A stretch of 10,300 nucleotides of DNA from Parvularia atlantis (Eukaryota > Opisthokonta > Rotosphaerida), in assembly GCA_943704415.1 (NCBI GenBank), contig CALSCO010002487.1:1-10300 (forward strand). The letters run 5' to 3'. A program made the translations under genes and the position numbers. Below the pieces are notes generated by a model. That model was given only the letters and a program-made list of their open reading frames with translations, had not been told where the DNA came from and did not search any database. Shown here one piece after another: positions 1 to 8,346 of this stretch. How positions within the stretch are numbered: position 1 is the stretch's first letter; the number at the start of each line of letters is the position of its first letter.

Positions 1-3000
1 AGCCGTAGCTTAGACCCGTTACTGGCGAGCGCACGTACCACGACAGGCGACGTCGCGCCTGTGGCCTCGCCGGTGTCGGCCGACAGGCGTCGCGGCGGGG
101 CCTCGTCGGTTGCGGCGTCCGCGGCCGGCGTCGGCACGGTCGGCAGCGGGCGTCGCTTGGGCGCGGGTACGGGCGGTGCCGGCTCGCTGTTGACCTGGAT
201 CGCGGGCGGCTCAGCCGGCTGCGCGGCCGGCAGCATCGGCTCGGGCTCGGGCTCGGCGGGCGCAGGCGCGTCGTCCGGCACCGTTGCAGGTGTGGGTGCC
301 GCTGGCCCGGGCTCCTCGGGCGCCGCCGCGGCGGGCTGCGGCGCGGCGACGGGCGGCTTGATGCCGGGCTTGGGCACGACAGGTGGCAGCTTGAACCCGC
401 CAGGCGGCTTGGGCATGGGCTTGATCGGCGCCGATGCCGGTGCCTCGGCTGGAGCAGGTGCCTTCGCGTCGTCGTCCTCCGTCTTCGCCTGCTCCTGCTG
501 CTGCTGCTGCTGCTGTTGCTGCTTGCGCTGGGCGATCGCGGCAAGGGCCTGCTGCTGCTGCGCCATCGCGGCGCCGCCGAGCGGCATGCCCAGGGACACC
601 GCGCCCGGTGGCAGCTTGGGCTTGAGGCTCGGCTTGTCCAGTACCTTGGGCGGCACCTTGGGCGCCTCGGCGGGCGCGCTGGGCTCGGGTTCAGGCTCCG
701 CTGCCGGCGCTGCAATCGCGGGCGGCTCGCTCGTCGGCGCAGGCGCGTCCTCCGACAGCTTCTCGGCCGAGACCGACTTGTTGGGCGGCGCGGCAGCAGC
801 AGTCGGCTCGTGTGCAGGTGCAGGCGCAGACGCAGCTGCAGGCGCAGCGGTCGGCGATGGCACCGGCTTGGCGGGCACGGGTGCCTTGGCCGCCGGCTTG
901 TCGTCCCTCTTGGCGCCGCCAAAGACCTTCGAAAAGAAGCCGCTCTTCTTGCGATCGACCTGCGCGTCCTCCTCGGGCTCAGGCGCGGGCACGGGCACTG
1001 CCGCAGCGGCGGCTGCCGGCTTGCCAGCGGGCACAGCGGGCGCGGCCGCGGGCGCAGGTGCAGCGACCGGCCCTGCCGCAACGCCGGCCACGCCCTTGTC
1101 GATCGAGCCCGACTTCTTGATGGCCGCTGCCGGCGGCGATGGCTCAAGCGTTGACGCGCCACTGCCGCGGTCGATCGAGCCGGACGAGCGCATGGGCGGC
1201 GCGGGCGGCTCGAGTGCTGCGAGTGGTGGCGGGCCCGAAGTGGTGGCGGCGGCGGCGGCCGGACGCGATGCGGGCACGGGCGAGGCGGCCGGCTCGCCGC
1301 TCGGCTCAGACTCGCTCTCTTCCGTGTTGTGCCGGGTGGACGCCCCGCGCGAAGGCCGGGGCTGACGCGAGGGCAGACGCTTGTTGGCCTGCACTGGGCG
1401 CGCCTTGGTCATGTGCGTGAGCGTGGCCGGCGCCGTGCCGATCGAGTCGTTCGAGGCCGCCATGTCGTGCATCGCAGCAGCGTCCAGCGACGCTGCAGGC
1501 ACGGCCGAGGCGGGCGGCTTGGGCGGCGCTGTCGTCGGCTGCGGCGCGGCCAGCTCGTCGGCGTCGATACGTCGCGACTGCCGGTTCTTTTTCTTGTTGC
1601 TGGCTGCCAGGGCCGCCGCCGTCAGCGCCGCCGGTGGCGTACCGGTCTCGTCCTCGACCTCGTCCGTCGTCGGCGTGGGCGCGCCGGCCTGCGCGGGCGT
1701 CTGCACAGAAGAGGGCGACACCGCGCTCGCCGGCTCAGACACCGGCGCGGGCGCCTCGACCTTGCTCAGCGTCTGCAGCCGCTCGAGCGCGTCTGCGGTC
1801 GCACGTGAGCAGGCAACCGAGCACCGGCGCGCGCGCACCCTCCAGGCGCTCCTGCAGCCGCTCGTAGACGAAGTTGTTGGCGATGCTCACAACCGACGCC
1901 ATTGACGCAGCGCGGCCAAACGCGATCTCAGCAGCGACCTGCTGTACGAGCACCTTGTGGAGGTACTTCTGGTCAAAGTCGTTCGCGCCGACCTGCACGG
2001 CAGCACGCAGTGAGCCACGCGGGGCGCAGCTGTCTCGCACACGCACCTTGAGGTACATGCGCAGCTGGCTCATCTTCGCGTCGGGCAGGCGCAGGGTGTT
2101 GCGCACAAGGTCAACCGCCTCGGACGACGCTTTCTGCAGACACGGGTGTCACGCAGCGGCGCGCACGCCAAGCTCGCGCTGCCGGCGCACCTCGAACTGC
2201 GCCTCGAGGACGGCCTGCAGCTGGCTCACAAAGCCGTCGAGCGTCTCGGTCAGCTTGCCGTCCTGCACCGCCTGCAGGCCCTCCATCGACGACGCCAGCA
2301 GGCCCGACAGCTGCCTGCGCACGCGCACCGTGTCAGATTCCGCATCGCCCGAGCGCCCAACGTGCCTGTTGGACTCGACGTCAGACAGAAGCACGGCGAC
2401 CTCATCCTTCAGCTGCTGCGCGTCGGCCGTCTTGCGCACCTCGTCCGGCAGGTTGGCCTGCAGCCGCTTGACCTGCACCGTCAGGCGGTCGAGAGCTGCG
2501 CCCCAATAGCATGAGGCGTGCTCGTATAGTGTGCGGGCCGCGCGCACCGTCCTGCTGCGTTGCGTTGAGCACCTGGCCCTGGCTCGTATCGACGGCTGCG
2601 CTGCCGTCGAGCCGCTCGGGCCGCTGATTGGCCACGAGGATCTCGTCCATGCGGCTCATGAACGCACGCGTGCGCGCCTCGGCCACTGCCCGCCGCCCCT
2701 CGCCGCGGTCAGCAGCCACCGAGCGCGCACTGCTGTCGCCGCGCACCCTTGAGCGACGCCAGCAGGTCGTTCAGCGGGGGCGGCATCTGCTGCAGCGTGC
2801 GGTTGCGCGACATGGCGATCACAAACGCCGAGTAGCCGGCAATGGTCGTGCCGTTGTTGTCCCAGACGAGCTTGCGCAAAGTCTTGTTCTTCTGCAGCGC
2901 TGCATCGCCACTCTATCATGAGCCGCAGAGCGCAGAGCGCAGACGCGTACCCTTGGACAGCGCAAACGCGCCCTTGTCGCCCATCAGGTTGCCCGAGACG

Positions 3001-5532
3001 TCGAGCTTGATCAGGTTCTCGTTGGAGCCGATCGCGTCGAGTACCTCGATGATGTCGCCCTTGAGGCCGCAGTTGGCAAGCGAGAGCATCGTCAGCTTGA
3101 CGCGGTCCGAGTTGAGCAGGCTGGCCAGCTCCTGCGCGTGCGCGGCGCGGCGAAAGGTCAGGTCACAGGCGCCGTCCCGCCCGCTCCATGCGCACCAGCA
3201 CAACGTGATCGCGCAGCTTGGTCCGCGTCTTGAACATGCGCTCGATGAGCAGGCGCTGCACGGCGCTGTTCTGCTCGCGCCGTGGTGTGAGCGGCGTAAG
3301 CTGAACGTGCGCGTCGTGCGTGCCTTGAGGCCCTTGAGCGTCTGGAGGATGCCGTCGTCGCCCATGAGGTCGTTGTCGGACACGTCGAGCTCGATAATGT
3401 TACTCGACTTGGCCAGGTAGCGCTGGAAGACCGAACCAGACAGGGCCGAGAAGTCGTTGTCGCAGAGACGCAGCACGAGCTCGTTGACGAAGGCTGGGCG
3501 CGCGCGGCTCAGCCGCCGCGTAGCGCGCACGGGCGGTCGATGCGCACCGTTGCCGGCCACGCGCGACAGGAGCGACTCGAGGTACGTCGTCGGCACCTTG
3601 GTGCCGCACAAGTCCAGGTGCTTGAGCGACACGACCGACGACACAAGCTGGTCAAACGAGGCCTGCGACACACTCGGCTTCTTCGCAAACTTGTTGTTGG
3701 ACAAGTCCAGGTGCGCGAGTGTCTGTGTGCAGCCGCGCGCGAGCGGGGCGAAGAGCGCTGTGCGCGCGCGCAGTGCGTAAGCATCGCGGTGAGAGGCACG
3801 CCACGGTCGCACCCTCGATGTTCGCGTTCGTATTGCCGAGTAGCAGGCGCTTGACGTTGTTGGGCTGCGCGAGAAAGTCGGCGACGGCGCCGACGCCCTC
3901 GGGTCCAAGCCCCGGGTTGTTGCTCAGGTCGAGCACTGCATTCCCGTGAGCGGTGCCCGCCGCACGCGCGCGTCGCCGCCCGACGCACTGGCAAGGGAGT
4001 TGACGTAGTTGAGGTTCTTGCGCAGCGCCTGGCCGAGCGCAACCGCCGCCTGCGACACGCCACGCCACGGTGAGTGGCGTTCACCGCTCACGCGCCGCCC
4101 GCACCTTCTTGCCGAGGCTGCAGTTGGCGAGGTTGAGCGAGACGAGGCCCGCCTTGAAGGTCTGGATGGCCGTGGCCAGCCCGCCAAAGCCCTCGTCCTT
4201 GATGCTGCGGCACGCGTGAGCCACACAGGTGTCGCCGCCGGTCCTGCGGCGCGCACGCGTTGTCGGGCAGGCTGAGGTGGAGCAGCGCCGAGCCCGTGTT
4301 GCGCGCGAGGGCGTCGCCCAGGCTGACGAAGAATTTGTCGGTCGCGCCGCCGATGTTGCTCAGCTCGAGGCGCTCGATCATGGTGTTGCCGCGCATCTGC
4401 GTGCACGTCAGCGCGCGCGGGTTGCAGGCTCGCGGGATGAGCGCACGAGGCTGGCCAGCGCCGTGAGGCCGTCGGGGCTGAGCTTGATGTCCTTGACCTG
4501 CAGCGACGTGAACCACTGCGGCGGGCGGGCGCACGGTGAGCGCGGCATGGCCCTCGGAGCACGGAGCGGCGGCGTACCCTGTTGCTCTCGAGCGCGCCAA
4601 GCAGCGGCACCACGTCTTTGCTGTTTTCGATGTCGTCCAGCTCGGCAAAGTTGAACTCGCGCACGCCCTTGGGGTGGACGATGTTGTCCATGTCCCTGCG
4701 CGCCGCTCAGCGCTGCACGTCCCGCGCGCTGCCACCGCGCCGCGCACCACACGATGTCGTCGCGGATGGGCAGGCCGTGGTACACGCACAGCGACTTGTA
4801 CGTGCGCGAGAAGCCATCGCACGGCCCGACGGGCACGGCCTTGAAGTCGAACTCGGGGAAGAAGCTGGCGGCGCCGTCGACACGCGCGGGTGGCGTGAGC
4901 GCGAGCTGGATGGCGGCGTCCTGGGGCGGCGGCGGGCGGCTCGTGAGCGCTCGTGAGCGGTCGTGACGACGGCGACAAACGGCAGCAGCAGCACCTCGCG
5001 CACGTGCGGAAAGTCGCGCGCAAAGCCGACGCGGATGTGCGCGATCAGCTCGTCGCAGTGCGGCGTGCGCAGCGTCAGCGGATCGCGCTTGTCGAGCGTG
5101 AGCGTCATCTCCTGCCGCGCCGTCCGTGCGTCGTGAGCCGGCCGTGGGCCCCGCGGCGCGCGCGCGGGCGACGCGACGCACGTCGGGCGCGCGGCTCTCA
5201 ATCCGCTTCACGTCGAGCAGGTGGAACTCGGCCAGGACGCGGCCCTTGGGCGTGAGCAGGAGGATCTGGTGGTCGGTCCGCAGCAGCACCGCATCCTCAA
5301 CCTCGCCCTTCTGCTCGCGTCGCGTCCCCGTTGCCGTCAGCTCATGAACCAAAACAAACACGAGACGCGGCGCTGCGTGCTGCCTGCTGCTCCACGCCTC
5401 GCCCTGCCCCGCCTGACGGCTGCCGCACACGCGCACCTTGGACTTGACGCTCACGAAGCGGTCGTGCAGCACCACGCGCTCGCCCAGCACTTTGCCGAGC
5501 ACGCCCGGCGGCAGGCCCGAGAGCGTCGCCAT
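1..5532 (-). CDS. CARMIL: CARMIL-family capping protein/actin regulator (PH-like, LRR, proline-rich tail), 3' end outside window
   Basis: CARMIL proteins bind actin capping protein at the membrane and weaken its hold on barbed ends. Spliced model, 20 exons: 5532-5437, 5310-5182, 5111-5004, 4920-4748, 4695-4578, 4515-4447, 4396-4257, 4204-4105, 4049-3989, 3935-3813, 3757-3548, 3493-3324, 3270-3196, 3131-2951, 2899-2747, 2685-2548, 2495-2191, 2133-2047, 1992-1839, 1792 to the edge. All phases join, giving about 1460 residues without a stop. Residues 1-125 look like the CARMIL PH domain. The block CDGFSRTYKSLCVYHGLPIR and then WFTSLQVKDIKLS match the family just before the LRRs (about 185-635). 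A helical region (640-865) follows, then a Pro/Ala/Glu-rich tail in one exon. The CPI motif lies near residue 988. The start is the first ATG, 94 bp after the CLPTM1 stop. Family identity is firm. The least certain splice sites are the GC donor at 3323 and donors 5003 and 3195. The missing C-terminus is not judged. Confidence 0.94.
178..272 (-). repeat. Inverted duplication, copy A (inside the CARMIL tail exon)
   Basis: This stretch of the proline-rich exon matches 10200-10294 in inverted orientation at 93 of 95 positions. The two differences face 10258 and 10288. The encoded peptide includes DAPAPAEPEPEPMLPAAQP. Confidence 0.9.
495..521 (-). repeat. CAG/CAA tract encoding polyglutamine in the CARMIL tail
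   Basis: Nine glutamine codons in a row (one CAA, eight CAG) near residues 1288-1296, followed by Glu-Gln. It sits in a short Gln/Ala helix-prone segment that interrupts the proline-rich tail and begins with a second small glutamine run (QQQQ, about 562-573). Length variation between strains would be expected. Confidence 0.8.
906..953 (-). other. Basic-hydrophobic element in the CARMIL tail, possible membrane-binding segment
   Basis: RKKSGFFSKVFGGAKR, near residues 1144-1159, is a short island of Phe, Val and basic residues in a Pro/Ala-rich tail. Animal CARMIL1 has a comparable RKSSGFL-type basic-hydrophobic stretch C-terminal to its CPI motif, in the region reported to bind membranes. The likeness is visible by eye; the function here is inferred. 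Confidence 0.5.
1098..1184 (-). repeat. Two SGSID repeats in the CARMIL tail
   Basis: SSGSIDRG (core codons 1184-1170) and KSGSIDKG (within 1118-1092) lie about 24 residues apart. Each places serines between basic residues, so they look like a short repeated linear motif, perhaps phosphorylated by a basophilic kinase. No known named motif is assigned. Confidence 0.5.
1371..1421 (-). other. Capping-protein-interaction (CPI) motif in the CARMIL tail
   Basis: The encoded LTHMTKARPVQANKRLP fits the CPI consensus LxHxTxxRPKxxxRRxP at Leu, His, Thr, Arg-Pro, basic-basic and Pro. The usual Lys after Arg-Pro is Val, and the first Arg of the basic pair is Lys. CPI motifs bind capping protein and allosterically weaken capping. 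It lies near residues 988-1004, early in the proline-rich region, where CARMIL proteins carry it. Confidence 0.88.
3271..3323 (-). other. Probable GC-AG intron in the CARMIL LRR region
   Basis: The exon ending GILQTLKGLK and the exon starting NSAVQRLLIERMF are in different frames. No GT donor between them gives the right phase without deleting conserved LRR sequence. AAG followed by GCACGC at 3323 does, with a GCTCAC branch-like site and GAGCAG acceptor, giving 53 nt. Other CARMIL introns here use GTACGC, which differs by one base. A small indel in the sequence would be the alternative explanation. Confidence 0.5.
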
Positions 5533-5626
5533 CCCGCTCCGGGTTCAATCGAAGTGTGATGATGATCGACTTGCCGGGTTTCTGCTCTCGCTCATCCGCA
5601 CTCGTTCACACATGCAACCATCATCC
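5533..5626 (-). other. Short spacer between CLPTM1 stop and CARMIL start
   Basis: These 94 bp must hold the 3' end of CLPTM1 and the promoter and leader of CARMIL, both on the minus strand. No AATAAA-type signal or TATA box is visible. It contains the 20-nt shared motif and a GATGATGATC-like run just upstream of the CARMIL ATG. Confidence 0.7.
5597..5616 (-). repeat. 20-nt gene-end motif, copy after CLPTM1
   Basis: TGCATGTGTGAACGAGTGCG lies 10 nt beyond the CLPTM1 stop codon and recurs exactly at the end of the deubiquitinase gene. A second shared element, GTGAGGATGAT, overlaps the CLPTM1 stop and lies just before this copy. Confidence 0.75.
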
Positions 5627-5641
5627 TCACTGCGTCTTCTT
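5627..5641 (-). other. C-terminal dilysine (KKTQ) ER-retrieval signal of CLPTM1
   Basis: The protein ends SKKTQ, with lysines at -4 and -3, the KKXX form recognised by COPI for return to the ER. Human CLPTM1 also ends in a lysine cluster, consistent with a cytosolic C-terminus. Confidence 0.7.
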
Positions 5642-8316
5642 GCTCTCGCCCTCGGTCGCTGCTGCGGCGGCGGTTTCGACTGCCTGCTCGCCCTCGGCCG
5701 CGGCCTCGACCGCCGGCTCCTCGCCACCGCCCTCACCCACTTGACCAAACTCGTTCACGCGCTTGTTGTCGATCGGGTAAATCCAGCTGCGCCGCGCGCG
5801 CGCCCGCGTCTCAGCCATCGCACGCGAGCCACCGCTGCCACACGAGCGAAGCACACCGCTGGTACAGGTAGATGAAGAAGATGACGTCTGGCGGTCGCGC
5901 GGCGCAGCGCAGTCAGCAGCAGCAACCACCGCGCCAGGTGCCGCGAGCGCACCGTCGCGGAAGCACGCCAGGCGGTGCATCGTGGGCATGCGGATGATGA
6001 ACGCAAACATGCTGCGCGTGCTCGCGTCAGCCAAGCGCACGGCCCCACAGAGGCACGCGCGCGCACGCACTCGTCGATGAACGTGTTGAGCGCCTGCGTT
6101 CCCGACGGCATCAGCCTCGCCTGCGCGCGCACGCCCGAGCGCACCTTGTACATGAACGTCTTCCACGGCATGTGCGCGACCGACTTGAGCTTGTAGTTGA
6201 TCCACAGCTGCGGGGTCATCATGATGAAGCCTGCCGTGCGCGTGAGCCGACGCACATGCGCGCCACATCGCGCACGCACCGAAAAGGTACACAAAGCCCA
6301 CGAGCGTGTTGAGCACGAACGAGTACCAGCTCTTGTGCGACTCGTACAGGAGCGAGTAGACGCAGTACGCGGCAAAGAGCGGGAAGACGGCCATCGACAG
6401 CAGCCGGAAGGCTTCCTCGTCGTGCGCCTTTGTCTTGGACGTGTACGAGCTCTTCTCGGTGAACGTGACCATGGGCACGACGCCCGTGCGGTCGAGCTGC
6501 GCGGGTGCGTGTCACACGCCACGCGCGGTGCGGTGCGGTGTGCGCGTGCGCACCTTGAAGTTGACCGCTTTGGTCGTCTTCCAAACCTCGATCAGCAGGC
6601 CCACGCCGGACGACAGCAGGATCATGAGTGACGTGTCGTTGTCGAGCAGGTACAGGAAGATGACGGCCTAGTGCGGGCAGCGGCGCGTCAGGCACGACCG
6701 CCCGCGGCACGGTGCGTGCACCTGGAAGAAGATGTTGACGAAGATTGTGCGGATGGAGAGGCCCTCCATCGACTTGCGCTGCTGCCAGAACTGGATGTCT
6801 GTGCGCGCCCCACACGCCGGTCAGGGGCCCCCGACGGCACGGCGCAGTGCGCGCACCGTTCTTGAACGCGAGAAAGTCAAAAAGCGTGTGCAGCAGCGAC
6901 ACGGCCATGGTGAGGCCCAGGAACCACGGGTTGGTGTGGAGCAGCATGTGCTGTGCGGCGGTGTCGAGTCAGCGCACAACGTAGCGCGCCTCGCGCTTGG
7001 TGGCCACGCACGCGGATCTCGTCCGTGTCCGAGTCGCTTGTGCCGAACGCGGCCTGTATCTGGAACGACTGCTCCATCTGCTCGTACATCTGCCACTTCC
7101 ACAGCGCAATCGGCGCAAACTCGATGTACAAGTCGAGCGTGCTGCACCGCAGTGTCAGGCGCGCGACGCGCAGCGACCACGCCCGAAGCACCTCAGCGTC
7201 GCGTTTACAGCGAAGTAGTCCTCCTTCAGCAGCCAAAAGTCGTTAACGTAAAAGTGCGGGAAGTAGTTGCCGCTGTCAGCGTCGAAGCGCAGGACTGCGT
7301 GCGCCGCGCGGGTCGGCCGCCATGCGTCGCGCCTGGCGGGCACGGGCGCGTACACTTAGAGATCTGCTCGGGCATGCCGCCGGCCGGGTACGTTGTCGCG
7401 TCGGTGACGATGTTGAGCGACACGTTTGGGTGCCAGTAACTGATCCACGCGTCCTCTACCGGCCTCTCCTCGGCCACGGGCGTGGCGTCCTGCCACCACG
7501 AGCGATGTGAGCCGCCGTCACGGCAGTGTACGCACGGTGGCGCCTCGCACGCTGGCGCTGGGCAGCTCGACCAGCTTCTTGAGCTGCTTGGCCTTGCGCC
7601 GCGGCATGTACCGCGTGAGCACTGTGCGTAGTTGAGCATGACACGCGCGCGCGCGCGCGCATGCGGGCTCACGCACGCCGGCGCGCGTAGACCACGCCCT
7701 TGCGGTCTTCGTCGTCGTCCGAGGCAAGCGCAACCCCGGGCTTGCTCAGGTACGCGTGCAGGTACAGGCTGCCGTTGTTCTGCAGGGCCTGCGGACAGCG
7801 GGCGCCGCCGCTCAGCCGCGCGCTCCGAGCCTCAGCGCGAGCCGCACAAACGCACCTCGGTCACCGGCACGACGTGGTGGTGCGTCCGGTGCTCGTCCCA
7901 GTCGCCGTAGCGCAGGCCGCGCGCGGTCCACACCAGCGCGGCCGGGTCGTCGTACGCGTCAAAGTGCTCGGTCGGCGCGAGGTACACGGCCAGGTTGAGC
8001 GGCTCGCCGTAGCGGAGCATGTTGGCCAAGGGGCGCTGCACGCTGGCCGCGTCGGGCGCCGCCGTGATGGGCTTCTTGCCGCCTGTGCCGCGCCGCCGCA
8101 CGTCAGCTGCCACGTGCAGCACGCGGCACACCGCGCACCGAGCATGTAGTTGAAGACCATGTACATGAACGCCATGCGCGCGGCCGTCTGCAGCCACGAG
8201 CCCCACGAGCCCTGCTGCGGCGCGGCCGCGGGCGGCGCGGGTGCCTGCGACACGTGCCGCATCAGCACGGTGCAGCGGTGAGCGCCACGTGCGCGACGCA
8301 CAACGTCGGCCGGCAT
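5627..8316 (-). CDS. CLPTM1: CLPTM1-family multi-pass ER membrane protein, complete
   Basis: Homologue of cleft lip and palate transmembrane protein 1. Animal relatives act in the ER: CLPTM1 in receptor trafficking, CLPTM1L as a glycolipid scramblase. Substrate here is unknown. 17-exon model: 8316-8302, 8244-8139, 8082-7856, 7788-7677, 7621-7536, 7489-7354, 7294-7192, 7141-7012, 6950-6857, 6798-6722, 6667-6554, 6496-6280, 6230-6145, 6093-6071, 6011-5953, 5887-5857, 5786-5627; 591 residues, normal for the family. A membrane segment near 24-40 is followed by a luminal-type domain with sequons N121 (NGS), N204 (NVS) and N258 (NAT), then membrane segments near 313-334, 363-388, 431-450 and 457-477 and further hydrophobic stretches. 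Family blocks include TNPWFLGLT, LFDFLAFKNDIQFW, MTPQLWINYKLKSVAHMPWK, NTFIDDMFAF and RWIYPIDNKRVNEFG. It ends in KKTQ. The first intron (8301-8245) is 57 nt and in frame, so a start at 8262 or retention of that segment is possible; everything downstream is well fixed by homology. Confidence 0.96.
7643..7660. repeat. Alternating CG run inside a CLPTM1 intron
   Basis: An uninterrupted alternating CG run (after one A) lies in the 55-nt intron 7676-7622, between donor and branch-like site. Simple repeat; similar shorter runs occupy most introns here. Confidence 0.8.
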
Positions 8317-8346
8317 CCGGGTGACGTCAGATTACGTCACGTCACC
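8317..8346. promoter_or_regulatory. 30-bp bidirectional intergenic region with three ACGTCA (CRE/ATF-type) cores
   Basis: This is the whole gap between the divergent start codons of the CLPTM1 and USP12/46-type genes. It contains a perfect palindromic TGACGTCA at 8322-8329, TTACGTCA at 8332-8339 and a further ACGTCA at 8339-8344. Such cores are bound by bZIP factors of the ATF/CREB class (Atf1, Hac1/XBP1-like proteins). That they act here, and on both genes, is inferred from position. If both ATGs are correct, at least one 5' UTR must overlap the other gene or be extremely short. Confidence 0.6.

Noticed and set aside
61-1365. Long plus-strand open frame of 434 codons rich in Gly, Ala and Ser
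   Set aside because: It lies antisense to the CARMIL proline-rich exon. Its Gly/Ala/Ser composition is what GC-rich Pro/Ala codons give on the other strand, and it has no conserved blocks.
3936-3965. CARMIL donor at 3965 (GTGCGG) or a frameshift before VLDLSNN
   Set aside because: Donor 3988 (GTGCGT) with acceptor 3936 restores phase and gives NSLAMLDLSNN, a normal LRR join.
1-5532. Pseudogene status for the CARMIL gene because of many frame changes
   Set aside because: Every frame change coincides with a plausible short intron and all exon phases join without a stop.
7333-7355. A 23-nt micro-intron in CLPTM1 (donor 7355, acceptor 7333) or a frameshift here
   Set aside because: Using the GTACGC donor at 7353 with acceptor 7295 gives a normal 59-nt intron, correct phase and the expected QISKFLRFDADSG join, so neither is needed.
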